Part shown: one piece after another, positions 8,132 to 17,394 of the stretch
Numbering within the stretch: position 1 is the first letter of the stretch
Layout of the letters: each line of letters opens with the position of its first letter
Translations under genes and position numbers: made by a program
The notes under the pieces: generated by a model
Seen by the model: only the letters and a program-made list of their open reading frames with translations
Databases searched by the model: none
What the model was told of the DNA's origin: nothing
DNA from: Geomonas agri
GTDB taxonomy: Bacteria; Desulfobacterota; Desulfuromonadia; Geobacterales; Geobacteraceae
Assembly (NCBI RefSeq): GCF_020179605.1
Contig: NZ_JAINZO010000001.1
Coordinates: 1,178,001 to 1,242,000, forward strand
Reading direction: 5' to 3'
DNA: 64,000 bases

Positions 8132-8185
8132 CCCCCGGCCACGCCTGCTATACTGCTCCGGTCATTGCCTGAAATGGAGGAAGTC

Positions 8186-8662
8186 ATGCGTCTTGCCGCA
8201 TCTTTAATACTGTTCGCCCTGCTAGCCGTCCCGGTATCCGGTTGGTCCGCGTCGGACCAGGTCCACCTTTCCAAAGGGCAGACCGTGTACGTCCCGGTCT
8301 ATTCCAACGTCTTCAGCGGCCCGCGTAGCCTGCCGTACCAACTGGCCGCCACCTTGAGCATCAGGAACACCGACATGGATTCCTGGCTGCGCATCACCGC
8401 CATCGATTACTACGATACCAGTGGCAAACTCCTGCGCCGCTACCAGGACAAGCCGCTCTCCCTGGCGCCGCTGGCTAGCACCTATGTCCACATCGAGGAA
8501 AAGGACGTGGCGGGCGGCTTCGGCGCCAATTTCATTGTGAAGTGGCAGTCCGACCGCACCATCAACGCGCCGATCATCGAATCGGTCATGATAGGCGCCA
8601 CTTCAGGCCAGGGGATTTCCTTCGTTAGCCCCGGACAGGTGATTCGTCCGGGCATCAGGTAG
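8186..8662 (+). CDS. DUF3124 family exported protein
   Basis: A 158-residue protein with a cleavable signal peptide (hydrophobic 3-18, likely cut near VSGWSA). The mature part carries the DUF3124 hallmarks: QTVYVPVYSNVFSGP, RNTDMDSWLRITAIDYYDTSGKLLRRY, and a closing GQGISFVSPGQVIR. It is expected in the periplasm; function unknown. GGAGG lies five bases before the ATG at 8186. The P-type ATPase GTG start follows 34 bases later, suggesting one transcript. Confidence 0.8.
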   Translation: MRLAASLILFALLAVPVSGWSASDQVHLSKGQTVYVPVYSNVFSGPRSLPYQLAATLSIRNTDMDSWLRITAIDYYDTSGKLLRRYQDKPLSLAPLASTYVHIEEKDVAGGFGANFIVKWQSDRTINAPIIESVMIGATSGQGISFVSPGQVIRPGIR

Positions 8663-8696
8663 TCTGCCGCCGCATGTTCGTGCGTGAGGAGCAGCC

Positions 8697-11411
8697 GTGA
8701 CTGCACCGGGGATACGCCAGCGCAACCGCCCTGACCAGCCAGCGCAGCTTCAACCCCCTTGGCACAGCCTCGAGCCGGACGAACTCTATCTCCGCCTTGA
8801 AACAGGTGCGGAGGGGCTCGACCCTGCCGAGGCGGCGCTACGGCTCAACCGCTTCGGCGCCAACGAACTGACCGCCGCTCAGCCGCTCTCGCCCTGGCCT
8901 GTCTTCTTCCGGCAATTCAAAAACGTCCTCATCGTCATCCTGTTCATCGCCGCCTTCCTCTCGGCACTGCTCGCCCATGCCGTCGAGGCGGTCACCATCG
9001 CGGTCATCGTCGTTTTCGCGGCACTGCTGGGATTCTGGCAGGAGTACCGGGCGGAACGGGCCCTTGAGGCCTTGCGACGCATGGCGGCGCCCGATGCTGC
9101 TGTACTGCGGGGGGGGACCGAGGTGACGGTGCCGGCTCGGGACCTGGTGCCGGGCGACCTGCTCCTGTTGCGCCCCGGCGACCGGGTCGCCGCCGACGTA
9201 AGGCTCACTGAGGCCTTCAACCTCCAGCTTGACGAGGCGGCGCTGACCGGTGAGTCGCTGCCGGTCGACAAAAAGGCCGCGCTGATCTTCCATGAGGACA
9301 CACCGCTTGCCGAGCGCGGCAACATGGTCTACGCCGGCACGGTAGTGAGTTACGGCCGTGGCGCTGGGATTGTGGTCGCTACTGCTATGCACACCGAGTT
9401 TGGCGGCATCGCCAGGATGATTACCGGCATCGAGACTAGCCGGACCCCGCTGCAGGAAAACCTGGACCGGGTCGGCAATCTTCTGGCACGTGCCGCCCTG
9501 GTCGCGGTCGGCGTCATTGTCGTCGCCGGGTTGCTACGCGGCGAAGCGTTCGTAGAGATGCTCCTCTTCGGAATTGCCCTCGGCGTTGCGGCGGTACCCG
9601 AGGCCCTTCCCGCCGTGGTCACCATCTCGCTCGCCCTGGGCGTGCAGCGCATGGTCAAGCGCCACGCCCTGATGCGGCGCCTAGCGGCTGTGGAGACCCT
9701 GGGAAGCACCACGGTGATCTGCTCGGATAAAACCGGGACGCTCACCAGGGACGAGATGACGGTGCGTCGCCTGTATTGTGCCAATCAATGGTACGAGCTC
9801 TCCGGCGCCGGCTACGCCCCGGAAGGAGATTTCTCCGCACAGGGAAGGGTGGAGTTACCGAGCGTGGCGCTGGTCGAGCTGCTGCGCGTGGGCGTGCTGG
9901 CGTGCGATGCCAGGGTGGTCTGGGACGAGGCTGCCGGGCGCTGGACGGCGCAGGGGGATCCCACCGAGGCGGCCCTGGTGGTGGCCGCGGCCAAGGCGGG
10001 GCTGTCCCAGGCCGAGCTTGCCGCCCGCTATTCGCGCCTGGACGAGATCCCCTTCAGCTCGGAGCGCAAGCGGATGACGACACTGCACGCTGAGGGGCCG
10101 GCCCTGGTCGCCTGCGCCAAGGGCGCCCCCGAGGTGATCCTCTCCGCCTGCGTCACCCAGTTGACTGTGGAGGGGGAGCGCCCGCTTGACCAGGCGTCGC
10201 TTGAGGAGATCGCCAAGGCCGCCGCCGAGATGGCCACCGGGGCCCTGCGCGTACTGGCCATTGCCAGCAAGCACGACACCGACCGCGCCGAGGCCGAGAG
10301 TGGCATGACCTTCCTCGGCTTGGTGGGGATGATCGATCCTCCCCGTCCCGAGGCCCGCGCCGCCATCGTAGTCTGCCGCGAGGCCGGCATCCGCCCGGTG
10401 ATGATCACCGGGGACCATCCGGTCACCGCCGCTGCCGTGGCGCGGGAGCTGGGGCTTTTAGACCAGGGGTGCGTCATCACCGGCGCCGAGCTGGAGCGGA
10501 TGGACGACGCGACCCTGGAGCGTCAGGTTGGTGACATCCGCGTCTACGCGCGGGTCTCCCCGGCGCACAAGCTCCGGGTCGTCGCCGCGCTGCAAAAGCA
10601 GGGCGAGGTGGTTGCCATGACAGGCGACGGTGTTAACGATGCACCAGCGCTCAAGAAGGCGGACATCGGCATCGCCATGGGGATCACCGGCACCGCGGTC
10701 AGCAAGGAGGCCGCCGCCATGACCCTGACCGACGACAACTTCGCCTCCATCGTCGCCGCGGTGGAGGAGGGGCGGGCGATCTTCGACAACATAAAGAAGT
10801 ACCTGATGTACCTGCTCGCTTCCAACACCGGCGAAATCGGCCTGATGATGGGCGCTATGCTGGCGGGGCTGCCACTGCCGCTGGGCGCGGTGCAGATTCT
10901 CTACGTGAACCTGGCCACCGACGGTCTCCCTGCCCTGGCGCTCGCGGTCGACCCCGCCGAACCCGGCCTGATGCGCCGTCCCCCCAGGGACGCGTCACGG
11001 GGGATCTTCCGCCGTACCGTGGTGACGCTGATCCTGGTGGGGGGAGCCTGGTCGGCGCTGGTTAACCTGGCACTTTTCGCCTGGGCCCGCGCATCCGGGT
11101 GTTCCGATGCCGAGGCCATGACGGTCACCTTCGTGTCGCTGGTGTTGATCCAGTTTTTCAACGCCTATAGTTTCCGTTCGGACCGCGATTCCATCTTCAG
11201 GCGCCCCTTCGCCAACAGGTGGCTGAACCGCGCCGTCCTCTGGGAGATCTGTCTGCTTTTGGTGGTGGTCTACCTGCCGGCCATGCACCGCCCCTTCGGC
11301 ACCTTCTCCTTGACACTGCCGGACTGGGGGCTCATCATTCTTGCTTCGGGATCGATCGTCCCGGTCCTTGAGCTGGCCAAGTGGTATGCGCGACGCCGCG
11401 GCGCCGCTTAG
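8697..11411 (+). CDS. P2-type cation-transporting ATPase (Ca2+-ATPase-like)
   Basis: A 904-residue P-type ATPase. It has an N-terminal cation-ATPase domain (LxxRLxxFGANELT), two helices at about 70-110, an actuator domain with TGES, the phosphorylated D344 in CSDKTGTLT, a KGAPE nucleotide-binding motif, and the TGDGVNDAPALKKADIG hinge. The C-terminal membrane domain has six helices. The VPEALPAVV helix is of the type IIA/IID pattern (Ca2+ or Mn2+, possibly Na+). It lacks an N-terminal heavy-metal domain or CPC motif, so it is not a Cu/Zn exporter. The start is GTG with GAGGAG upstream. The next gene is a Kef-type antiporter 19 bases away, suggesting a shared role in cation homeostasis. Confidence 0.93.
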   Translation: MTAPGIRQRNRPDQPAQLQPPWHSLEPDELYLRLETGAEGLDPAEAALRLNRFGANELTAAQPLSPWPVFFRQFKNVLIVILFIAAFLSALLAHAVEAVTIAVIVVFAALLGFWQEYRAERALEALRRMAAPDAAVLRGGTEVTVPARDLVPGDLLLLRPGDRVAADVRLTEAFNLQLDEAALTGESLPVDKKAALIFHEDTPLAERGNMVYAGTVVSYGRGAGIVVATAMHTEFGGIARMITGIETSRTPLQENLDRVGNLLARAALVAVGVIVVAGLLRGEAFVEMLLFGIALGVAAVPEALPAVVTISLALGVQRMVKRHALMRRLAAVETLGSTTVICSDKTGTLTRDEMTVRRLYCANQWYELSGAGYAPEGDFSAQGRVELPSVALVELLRVGVLACDARVVWDEAAGRWTAQGDPTEAALVVAAAKAGLSQAELAARYSRLDEIPFSSERKRMTTLHAEGPALVACAKGAPEVILSACVTQLTVEGERPLDQASLEEIAKAAAEMATGALRVLAIASKHDTDRAEAESGMTFLGLVGMIDPPRPEARAAIVVCREAGIRPVMITGDHPVTAAAVARELGLLDQGCVITGAELERMDDATLERQVGDIRVYARVSPAHKLRVVAALQKQGEVVAMTGDGVNDAPALKKADIGIAMGITGTAVSKEAAAMTLTDDNFASIVAAVEEGRAIFDNIKKYLMYLLASNTGEIGLMMGAMLAGLPLPLGAVQILYVNLATDGLPALALAVDPAEPGLMRRPPRDASRGIFRRTVVTLILVGGAWSALVNLALFAWARASGCSDAEAMTVTFVSLVLIQFFNAYSFRSDRDSIFRRPFANRWLNRAVLWEICLLLVVVYLPAMHRPFGTFSLTLPDWGLIILASGSIVPVLELAKWYARRRGAA

Positions 11412-11429
11412 AATATAGAGCGAGGTTAC

Positions 11430-13409
11430 ATGGATTTTCACGGTTTACGCGACATCGTCGTGCTCTTCGGTCTAGCCCTGTTTACCGTGGTAGTACTGCG
11501 CAGGTTCAAATTCCCCTCCATCATCGGCTTCCTGATTACCGGCGTGCTGGCCGGCCCTTACGCCCTTGGCTTCATCAGGAACACCCGCCAGGTCGAGCAG
11601 ATGGCGGAGTACGGCGTGGTGCTCCTGCTGTTCACCATCGGCATCGAGTTGTCCCTGAAGGAATTGATGCGCATCCGCCACATGGTGTTGCTTGGTGGCG
11701 GTCTGCAGCTTGTGCTGACCATTGCCGCCGTTGCCGGGTTGGGCGCCGTGGGGGGATTCCCGCTGTCCCAGGCCGTCTTCTTCGGCTTCCTGGTGGCGCT
11801 CTCCTCGACTGCGATCCTGATGAAGCTGATGATGGACTCCGGCGAAATGGACACGCCCCAAGGCAAGGCCTCGCTCGGCATACTCATCTTCCAGGATCTC
11901 TGCATCGTCCCCCTGATGCTGTTCACCCCATTCCTGGCCGGCGGCGGCAGAGGGCTCGCCGACATCGCCGTCGTCTCGGCCAAGGCAGGAGCCGTCATCA
12001 TCGGCGCCCACTACGGCGCCCGCTTCGCGGTGCCGTGGCTCTTCGAACAGGTGGTGAAGACCAGGAGCCGCGAGCTTTTCGTGCTCTCCATCATCTTCGT
12101 CGGCATGGGGACCGCGTGGATTACGGCGCAGGTGGGGCTCTCGCTGGCCCTCGGGGCTTTCATCGCCGGGCTTGCCATCTCGGAATCGGAGTACAGCCAC
12201 CAGGCGCTCAGTGACATAATGCCTTTCCGCGAGGCCTTCATGAGCCTCTTTTTCATCTCGGTCGGCATGCTGTTAAAGCCCGCCATCCTGTTCAAGTTCC
12301 CGCTGCTCCTGCTCGGCCTGGTGCTTTCCATAATCGTGGTCAAGGCGCTGCTCGCCTCGGCGGCCGGCATCGCCCTCGGACTCCCCATGCGCATCGCCCT
12401 CATCGCTGGGCTGTCCCTGGCCCAGATCGGCGAGTTCTCCTTCGTCCTGTCCAGCAGCGGGCTCAAGTACGGCCTGCTCACCCCGGAGACTTACCAGCTC
12501 TTCCTGGGTGCCTCCATTGCCACCATGGCGCTCACGCCGCTCTGCATGAAGCTGGCCGGGCCGGTGGCTGACTTCCTGACTGCCACGCTGCCGCACTCCT
12601 GGACTCGCGGCCGGAGTAGCCTCACGCAAAACGGCGACAAGGCCGGCTACCGGGACCACGTCATCATCGTCGGCTACGGTGTCAACGGCAAGAACTTGGC
12701 GCGTACCTTGAAGAACCTGGAGATCCCGCGCGTCATCGTCGAGACCAACCCCTTCACGGTGCGCGGCCTGAGAAGGGACGGGGAGGAGATCATTTTCGGC
12801 GACGCCTCAAAGCCGGAGATCCTGGAGCACGCCGGCATCCACGACGCTCGTATCGTGGTGGTGGCCATCTCCGACGCCGCGGCCAGCCGGCGCATCGCGG
12901 CGCAGGCCCGGTCCATGAACGCGTCCATTCACGTCATCGTGCGCACCAGGTACCTGCTGGAGATGGAGCCGTTGTTCCGGCTGGGGGTGAACGAGGTCAT
13001 TCCCGAGGAGTTCGAGACCTCGGTGGAGATCCTGTTTCGCGTGTTGAAGCGTTTCCTGATCCCGCAGGACGTGATCGAGGACTGCATCGCGGAGGTCAGG
13101 CGCGACGGCTACGACATGCTGCGCAGCGTGAGCAAGCGCCACAGCCATGCCGTCGGCATCGCGGGCTTTCTTTCCGGCGCCGAGATCGGCAGTTTCCGGG
13201 TGCGCAGGAACGCACCCATAGAGGGTGAGCGTCTACGGGGAGGGATGCTGCGATCCCAATCCGGGGCCACCGTCGTGGCGGTCAAGAGGGGGGACGATAT
13301 CGCGGCCAACCCCGACCCGGTCTGGGAGTTTTTGGAGGGGGACATCGTACTTCTCCTCGGCACCCCCGACCAAATGCGCGCCGCCGCTAAGCTTTTCGAG
13401 CCGGCCTGA
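11430..13409 (+). CDS. CPA2 cation:proton antiporter with RCK (TrkA-N/TrkA-C) domains
   Basis: A 659-residue Kef/Ybal-type transporter. Residues 1-390 contain about 12 helices with the CPA2 motifs LLLFTIGIELS, GFLVALSSTAI and GLAQIGEFSFVLSS. Residues about 408-525 form a Rossmann RCK-N domain (VIIVGYGVNGKNLARTL). Residues about 570-655 form a TrkA-C domain. K+ or Na+ efflux in exchange for H+, gated by nucleotide, is the family role. It follows the P-type ATPase in the same direction with a GCGAGG ribosome site. Confidence 0.92.
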   Translation: MDFHGLRDIVVLFGLALFTVVVLRRFKFPSIIGFLITGVLAGPYALGFIRNTRQVEQMAEYGVVLLLFTIGIELSLKELMRIRHMVLLGGGLQLVLTIAAVAGLGAVGGFPLSQAVFFGFLVALSSTAILMKLMMDSGEMDTPQGKASLGILIFQDLCIVPLMLFTPFLAGGGRGLADIAVVSAKAGAVIIGAHYGARFAVPWLFEQVVKTRSRELFVLSIIFVGMGTAWITAQVGLSLALGAFIAGLAISESEYSHQALSDIMPFREAFMSLFFISVGMLLKPAILFKFPLLLLGLVLSIIVVKALLASAAGIALGLPMRIALIAGLSLAQIGEFSFVLSSSGLKYGLLTPETYQLFLGASIATMALTPLCMKLAGPVADFLTATLPHSWTRGRSSLTQNGDKAGYRDHVIIVGYGVNGKNLARTLKNLEIPRVIVETNPFTVRGLRRDGEEIIFGDASKPEILEHAGIHDARIVVVAISDAAASRRIAAQARSMNASIHVIVRTRYLLEMEPLFRLGVNEVIPEEFETSVEILFRVLKRFLIPQDVIEDCIAEVRRDGYDMLRSVSKRHSHAVGIAGFLSGAEIGSFRVRRNAPIEGERLRGGMLRSQSGATVVAVKRGDDIAANPDPVWEFLEGDIVLLLGTPDQMRAAAKLFEPA

Positions 13410-13544
13410 GACCGGCGCAAGGAACGTCCGAACTCCCAGTTGCGTCTTGCCCCGCTTCAGTAACCACACCTGCACGCCGAAAGGTGTAGAATGTACCGTC
13501 CCCTCAGGGGGCCCCACTCATTTAAACCAAAGGAGTTCTCGCTT

Positions 13545-16049
13545 ATGCACGACAAGGAAAAGAATATCCTTTGCCCCCAGAACGTCAGTGAGCTGGAGGC
13601 GCTCCCCATGGACGCCGACGGCCTGGTCAAGGATTTCATACATCACTACTTTCACCACCTGGGGCGCGACAAGTTTTGCCGCAACATCCGCTACCACTAT
13701 CAGGCCATCGCTTATACCATCCGCGAGCGACTGATCGAGCGCTGGAACAACACCCGCTATGCCTATATCAACGCCAACACCAAGACCGGCTACTATCTAT
13801 CCCTTGAGTTCCTGATGGGGCGTGCCCTGGGCAACGCCGTCCTCAACCTCGGGCTGGATGAGCCGGCCGCCGAGGCAATGCAGCAGCTCGGGCTGCACCT
13901 GGAGGAACTGGCCGACCAGGAGATCGACGCGGGCTTGGGCAACGGCGGCCTTGGGCGCCTGGCGGCCTGCTTCCTGGACAGCTGCGCCACGCTGCAACTG
14001 CCCGTGATGGGGTACGGCATCCGCTACGAGTACGGCATGTTCCGCCAGCGCATCGAGGACGGCCGCCAGGTCGAGGAGCCTGACCACTGGCTGCGTGACG
14101 GCAACCCGTGGGAGATGGAGCGCCCCGAGTACACCCAGCGGGTCCGCTTCGGCGGGCGCTGCGAAACCAGGCGCAACGAGGATGGCACCGTGAGCTTCTG
14201 CTGGCTCGACACCCACGACGTGATCGCCGTCCCGTACGACCTCCCCATCCCCGGTTACCGCAACGGGACCGTCAACACGCTGCGGCTCTGGAAGGCCGCT
14301 GCCACCGACGTTTTCGACCTGGGGGAGTTCAATGCCGGCAGCTACACCGAATCCGTCGCCATGAAGAACGAGGCGGAGAACATCACCATGGTGCTCTACC
14401 CCAACGACGCCAGTGAAAACGGCAAGGCGCTCAGGCTCAGGCAGCAATACTTCCTGGCCTCGGCCAGCTTGCAGGACGTCCTGCAGCGCTGGATCTCGCG
14501 GCAGGGTAAAAACTTCGAGCACTTCGCCGAGCGGAACTGCTTCCAGCTGAACGACACCCACCCAAGCTGCGCCGTCCCGGAGTTGATGCGCCTGCTCATG
14601 GACGAACAGGGGCTCACTTGGGACGAGGCGTGGCAGATCACTACGAAGACCATGGCCTACACCAACCACACCCTACTCCCGGAAGCCCTGGAGAAGTGGT
14701 CCGTGCCACTGTTCAGGCAGCTTTTACCGCGACTTCTCGAGATCATCCTCGAGATCAACGCGCGCTTCCTGGGCGAGGTCGCCAGCCGATGGCCCGGTGA
14801 CAGCGACCGACTACGCAACATGTCCATCATCGAGGAAGGTGAAGTGCAGCAGGTCCGCATGGCGTACCTGGCCATCGTAGGGAGTTTCTCGGTAAACGGC
14901 GTGGCAGCCCTGCACTCCGAATTGCTCGTGCAGGGGCTGTTCCGCGACTTCTACGAGCTGTGGCCCGAAAAGTTCAACAATAAGACCAATGGTGTCACTC
15001 CCCGCCGCTGGCTGGCGCGCTGCAACCCAGGACTCACCAGGCTGCTTGCCTCCAGGATCGGCGACGGTTTCGTGGCCGACCTCTCCAGGATCTCTGAGGC
15101 TGTTGGTTTCGCCGACGCCCCGGAGTTCCGCAGGGAGTGGCATGAGGTGAAAAGGGCCAACAAGGAACGGCTGGCGGCCCTGGTGCAGGAACAGTGCGGC
15201 GTCACCTTCAACCCCGACAGCCTCTTTGACGTCCAGGTGAAAAGGATCCACGAGTACAAGCGCCAGCTTCTGAACGTGCTGCACGTGATCCATCTCTACG
15301 ACCGCATCAAGCGCGGCGATACCGACGGCTGGACCGATCGCTGCGTGCTGATCGGCGGTAAGGCGGCGCCCGGCTACTACATGGCCAAGCTGATCATCAA
15401 GCTAATCAGCAACGTGGCGCGGGTGGTGAACGACGACCCTGTGGTTGGGGACAGGCTCAAGGTGGCCTTCCTGCCCAACTATCGCGTCACGGCGATGGAG
15501 GTGATCTGCCCCGGTACCGACCTTTCCGAACAGATTTCCACGGCGGGCAAGGAAGCCTCCGGCACTGGCAACATGAAGTTCATGATGAACGGTGCCATCA
15601 CCATCGGCACCCTGGACGGCGCCAACATCGAGATCCGGGAAGAGGTGGGGGACGAGAATTTCTTTGTCTTCGGTCTCACCGCCGAGGAGGTGGAACGGGA
15701 GCGGCGCAGCTACAACCCAGCCGGCATCGTGGCCGCCGATCCAGATCTGGAGCGCGTGATGCAGCTGCTCACCAGCGGGCACTTCAACATGTTCGAGAAG
15801 GGGATCTTCGATCCCATCGTGAAAGCGATCATGAGCCCGCAGGACCCCTGGATGGTCGCCGCCGACTTCCGCAGCTTTGTCAGGGCGCAGCGACAGGCTG
15901 CCCAGGCCTACCAGGACCGGGAGGCGTGGGTTCGAATGAGTATCGTCAACAGCGCCAGAAGTGGAAAGTTTTCCACCGACCGGACCATCTCCGAGTACAA
16001 CGAGGGGATCTGGCACCTACGTCCCGTGGACCCGGGTGCCGCAGGCTAG
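13545..16049 (+). CDS. glgP: Glycogen/starch/alpha-glucan phosphorylase
   Basis: An 834-residue GT35 enzyme that releases glucose-1-phosphate from glycogen in the cytosol. The PLP-binding lysine is K678, in EASGTGNMKFMMNG. The family segments EYGMFRQ, NDTHPS and VKRIHEYKRQLLN are present. Length matches bacterial/plant-type long phosphorylases. The ATG at 13545 has AAGGAG eight bases upstream; the open frame begins earlier at 13491 without a site. It is placed after the antiporter with a gap of 135 bases. No other glycogen genes are nearby. Confidence 0.97.
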   Translation: MHDKEKNILCPQNVSELEALPMDADGLVKDFIHHYFHHLGRDKFCRNIRYHYQAIAYTIRERLIERWNNTRYAYINANTKTGYYLSLEFLMGRALGNAVLNLGLDEPAAEAMQQLGLHLEELADQEIDAGLGNGGLGRLAACFLDSCATLQLPVMGYGIRYEYGMFRQRIEDGRQVEEPDHWLRDGNPWEMERPEYTQRVRFGGRCETRRNEDGTVSFCWLDTHDVIAVPYDLPIPGYRNGTVNTLRLWKAAATDVFDLGEFNAGSYTESVAMKNEAENITMVLYPNDASENGKALRLRQQYFLASASLQDVLQRWISRQGKNFEHFAERNCFQLNDTHPSCAVPELMRLLMDEQGLTWDEAWQITTKTMAYTNHTLLPEALEKWSVPLFRQLLPRLLEIILEINARFLGEVASRWPGDSDRLRNMSIIEEGEVQQVRMAYLAIVGSFSVNGVAALHSELLVQGLFRDFYELWPEKFNNKTNGVTPRRWLARCNPGLTRLLASRIGDGFVADLSRISEAVGFADAPEFRREWHEVKRANKERLAALVQEQCGVTFNPDSLFDVQVKRIHEYKRQLLNVLHVIHLYDRIKRGDTDGWTDRCVLIGGKAAPGYYMAKLIIKLISNVARVVNDDPVVGDRLKVAFLPNYRVTAMEVICPGTDLSEQISTAGKEASGTGNMKFMMNGAITIGTLDGANIEIREEVGDENFFVFGLTAEEVERERRSYNPAGIVAADPDLERVMQLLTSGHFNMFEKGIFDPIVKAIMSPQDPWMVAADFRSFVRAQRQAAQAYQDREAWVRMSIVNSARSGKFSTDRTISEYNEGIWHLRPVDPGAAG

Positions 16050-16113
16050 CGAGTAGAACTGTGTCAACTTCTCCTCAAGATTCCTTTGTGGCTGCCGATA
16101 CGTCCCACAAAGT

Positions 16114-16128
16114 GTCGAGATACTCGAC
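16114..16128. promoter_or_regulatory. Perfect dyad in the cheW leader
   Basis: GTCGAG-ATA-CTCGAC, preceded by AAAGT. It lies 76 bases before the CheW start and resembles the AAAGTGTCGGGATAC half-site found at 16831-16845, so it may bind a related regulator. It could also be a chance hairpin. Confidence 0.3.
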
Positions 16129-16203
16129 GTGACCGCGGCACCTGTGCAGTCCGCGTGTCGGAAGCTATTTGAGAGATAGATCCAGAAAACCTCGGAGGAA
16201 TAC

Positions 16204-16701
16204 ATGTCTACCGCTAATTTGCCGATTAAAAAGGGTGAGTCGAGCAACGAGCTGATTCAACTGGTGAGCTTCAACCTGGGCGCAGAAGAGTATGCCGTCG
16301 AGGTACTCAAGGTGCGCGAGATCATCAGGATGACTCCCATCACCCACATTCCCAACACCCCGCCCAGCGTAGAGGGCATTATAAACCTGCGCGGCAAGGT
16401 CATACCGATCATCTCGCTGCGGAACAGGTTCGGCATGTGCAGCACCGACGACGACCAGCACACCAGGATCATGGTGATGGACATCGACGGCAAGCTCATG
16501 GGCTTCATCGTCGACGGCGTTTCCGAGGTGATCAGGATATCCAGCGGCGAAATCCAGCCCCCGCCCAGCATCGCCGCGGGAGGCGTCGACCAGGACTTCA
16601 TCTGCGGCGTTATCAAGCATGGCGAGCAGTTGCTGCTCATGCTGCAGCTCGACCGCATGTTCACCAGCGCTGAGCAGGACGCCTTCGCCAGTTTCGGGTA
16701 G
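16204..16701 (+). CDS. cheW: CheW-type chemotaxis coupling protein
   Basis: A 165-residue single CheW domain: an SH3-like double barrel with the pattern LVSFNLGAEEYAVEVLKVREIIR, ITHIPNTPPSVEGIINLRGKVIPII and GFIVDGVSEVIRI. It would couple chemoreceptors to a CheA kinase. No CheA, receptor or flagellar gene is in the window, so it serves a remote or orphan system. AGGAGGAATAC precedes the ATG at 16204 (CGGAGG, spacing about seven). Confidence 0.93.
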   Translation: MSTANLPIKKGESSNELIQLVSFNLGAEEYAVEVLKVREIIRMTPITHIPNTPPSVEGIINLRGKVIPIISLRNRFGMCSTDDDQHTRIMVMDIDGKLMGFIVDGVSEVIRISSGEIQPPPSIAAGGVDQDFICGVIKHGEQLLLMLQLDRMFTSAEQDAFASFG

Positions 16702-16728
16702 TGATACCGACTGAAATTACTGTAACAA

Positions 16729-16760
16729 GAAGGGGAGGGAGGCTGTGTCTTCCTCCCTTT
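16729..16760 (+). terminator. Weak terminator-like hairpin after cheW
   Basis: AAGGGGAGG pairs imperfectly with CCTCCCTT around about 14 bases. Only three T follow, so termination may be partial. Confidence 0.4.
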
Positions 16761-16799
16761 GCCGTGGTGGTCGAATCGGTAGCGCGTGCCGGTGTAAAC

Positions 16800-16852
16800 C
16801 TGTAAAGAAAATCGACGCAAATTAGCGCTAAAAGTGTCGGGATACTTTACAG
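16800..16852. promoter_or_regulatory. Inverted pair of TGTCGG-N5-TTTACA motifs (candidate activator sites)
   Basis: The right arm reads GTGTCGG-GATA-CTTTACAG. The left arm, read on the other strand, gives a near copy (CTGTAAAG-AAAA-TCGACGC). The two arms are centred on the palindrome TTAGC-GCTAA. The outer eight bases (16800-16807 and 16845-16852) are perfectly complementary. The element sits 112-165 bases upstream of a sigma-54 promoter, the usual distance of enhancer-binding-protein sites. Confidence 0.45.
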
Positions 16853-16963
16853 TCGGCGGGGGTGCCCCGATGAGGTATGCCGGAGCTGGCGCGAGCAGCG
16901 TATCACCCCTTATATTCCCGGTGGTTTGCCGAGGAGATTGCAGGTCTGGGGGTGTCAAGTTTA

Positions 16964-16980
16964 TGGCACTGTCTATGCTA
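16964..16980 (+). promoter_or_regulatory. Sigma-54 promoter
   Basis: TGGCACT-GTCT-ATGCTA: GG and GC are ten bases apart and the TGGCAC core is exact. It lies about 80 bases upstream of the 60-residue membrane-protein gene. Confidence 0.6.
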
Positions 16981-17058
16981 CTATCCGGATAAGTCGGCGG
17001 CAGTTCCTTTCGTGATGTGCAGAGCACAGAATTTCCGCCGATGGAGGAGGTGGCCAGT

Positions 17059-17241
17059 ATGGAATACTTAAGCTACGGCCACGAAAGCATCATCTACATT
17101 GTCGTTATTTTAGTAATTTGCCATCTGCTTCTTGATGTGCTGCCGGTGTGGTTCAAGCGTGCGCGCCACCTCCTGTCATCGGTGCCGGTCAGGATAACGG
17201 GCGGACTGTTGATCATTATCATCTCATTCTTCCTATTGTAG
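17059..17241 (+). CDS. Small two-helix membrane protein behind a sigma-54 promoter
   Basis: A 60-residue protein with two hydrophobic segments (IIYIVVILVICHLLLDVLPV and ITGGLLIIIISFFLL) joined by a basic loop (WFKRARHLL), so both termini should face the same side. It matches no family I know. The ATG at 17059 is preferred because GGAGGAGG lies about ten bases upstream; an ATG at 17041 overlaps that site. It has its own sigma-54 promoter and a strong terminator, i.e. a single-gene regulated unit. Confidence 0.6.
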   Translation: MEYLSYGHESIIYIVVILVICHLLLDVLPVWFKRARHLLSSVPVRITGGLLIIIISFFLL

Positions 17242-17280
17242 ATCGCCGAGGTTCGGCTGAGGACGGCTGGTAGAACTGGA

Positions 17281-17312
17281 AAGGCCGGGAATCTTCTTCC
17301 CGGCCTTTTTGC
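17281..17312 (+). terminator. Intrinsic terminator
   Basis: An 11-bp stem, AAGGCCGGGAA / TTCCCGGCCTT, with a five-base loop and a run of five T. Confidence 0.9.
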
Positions 17313-17394
17313 GTTGGCAGGCAGACGATGTTTAGGGGGTAGCTGTCGTGCGTAGGGTGCGGGTTTACCAAGGCGGGCGCGTGAGTGGTCGCCA

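Noticed and set aside
16791-16870. Resemblance to a c-di-GMP (GEMM-I) riboswitch: GTAAACC...GACGCAAA
   Set aside because: The P1b tetraloop/receptor helices and the closing GGTTGCC-like segment do not form. The dyad CTGTAAAG/CTTTACAG and the downstream sigma-54 site explain it better.
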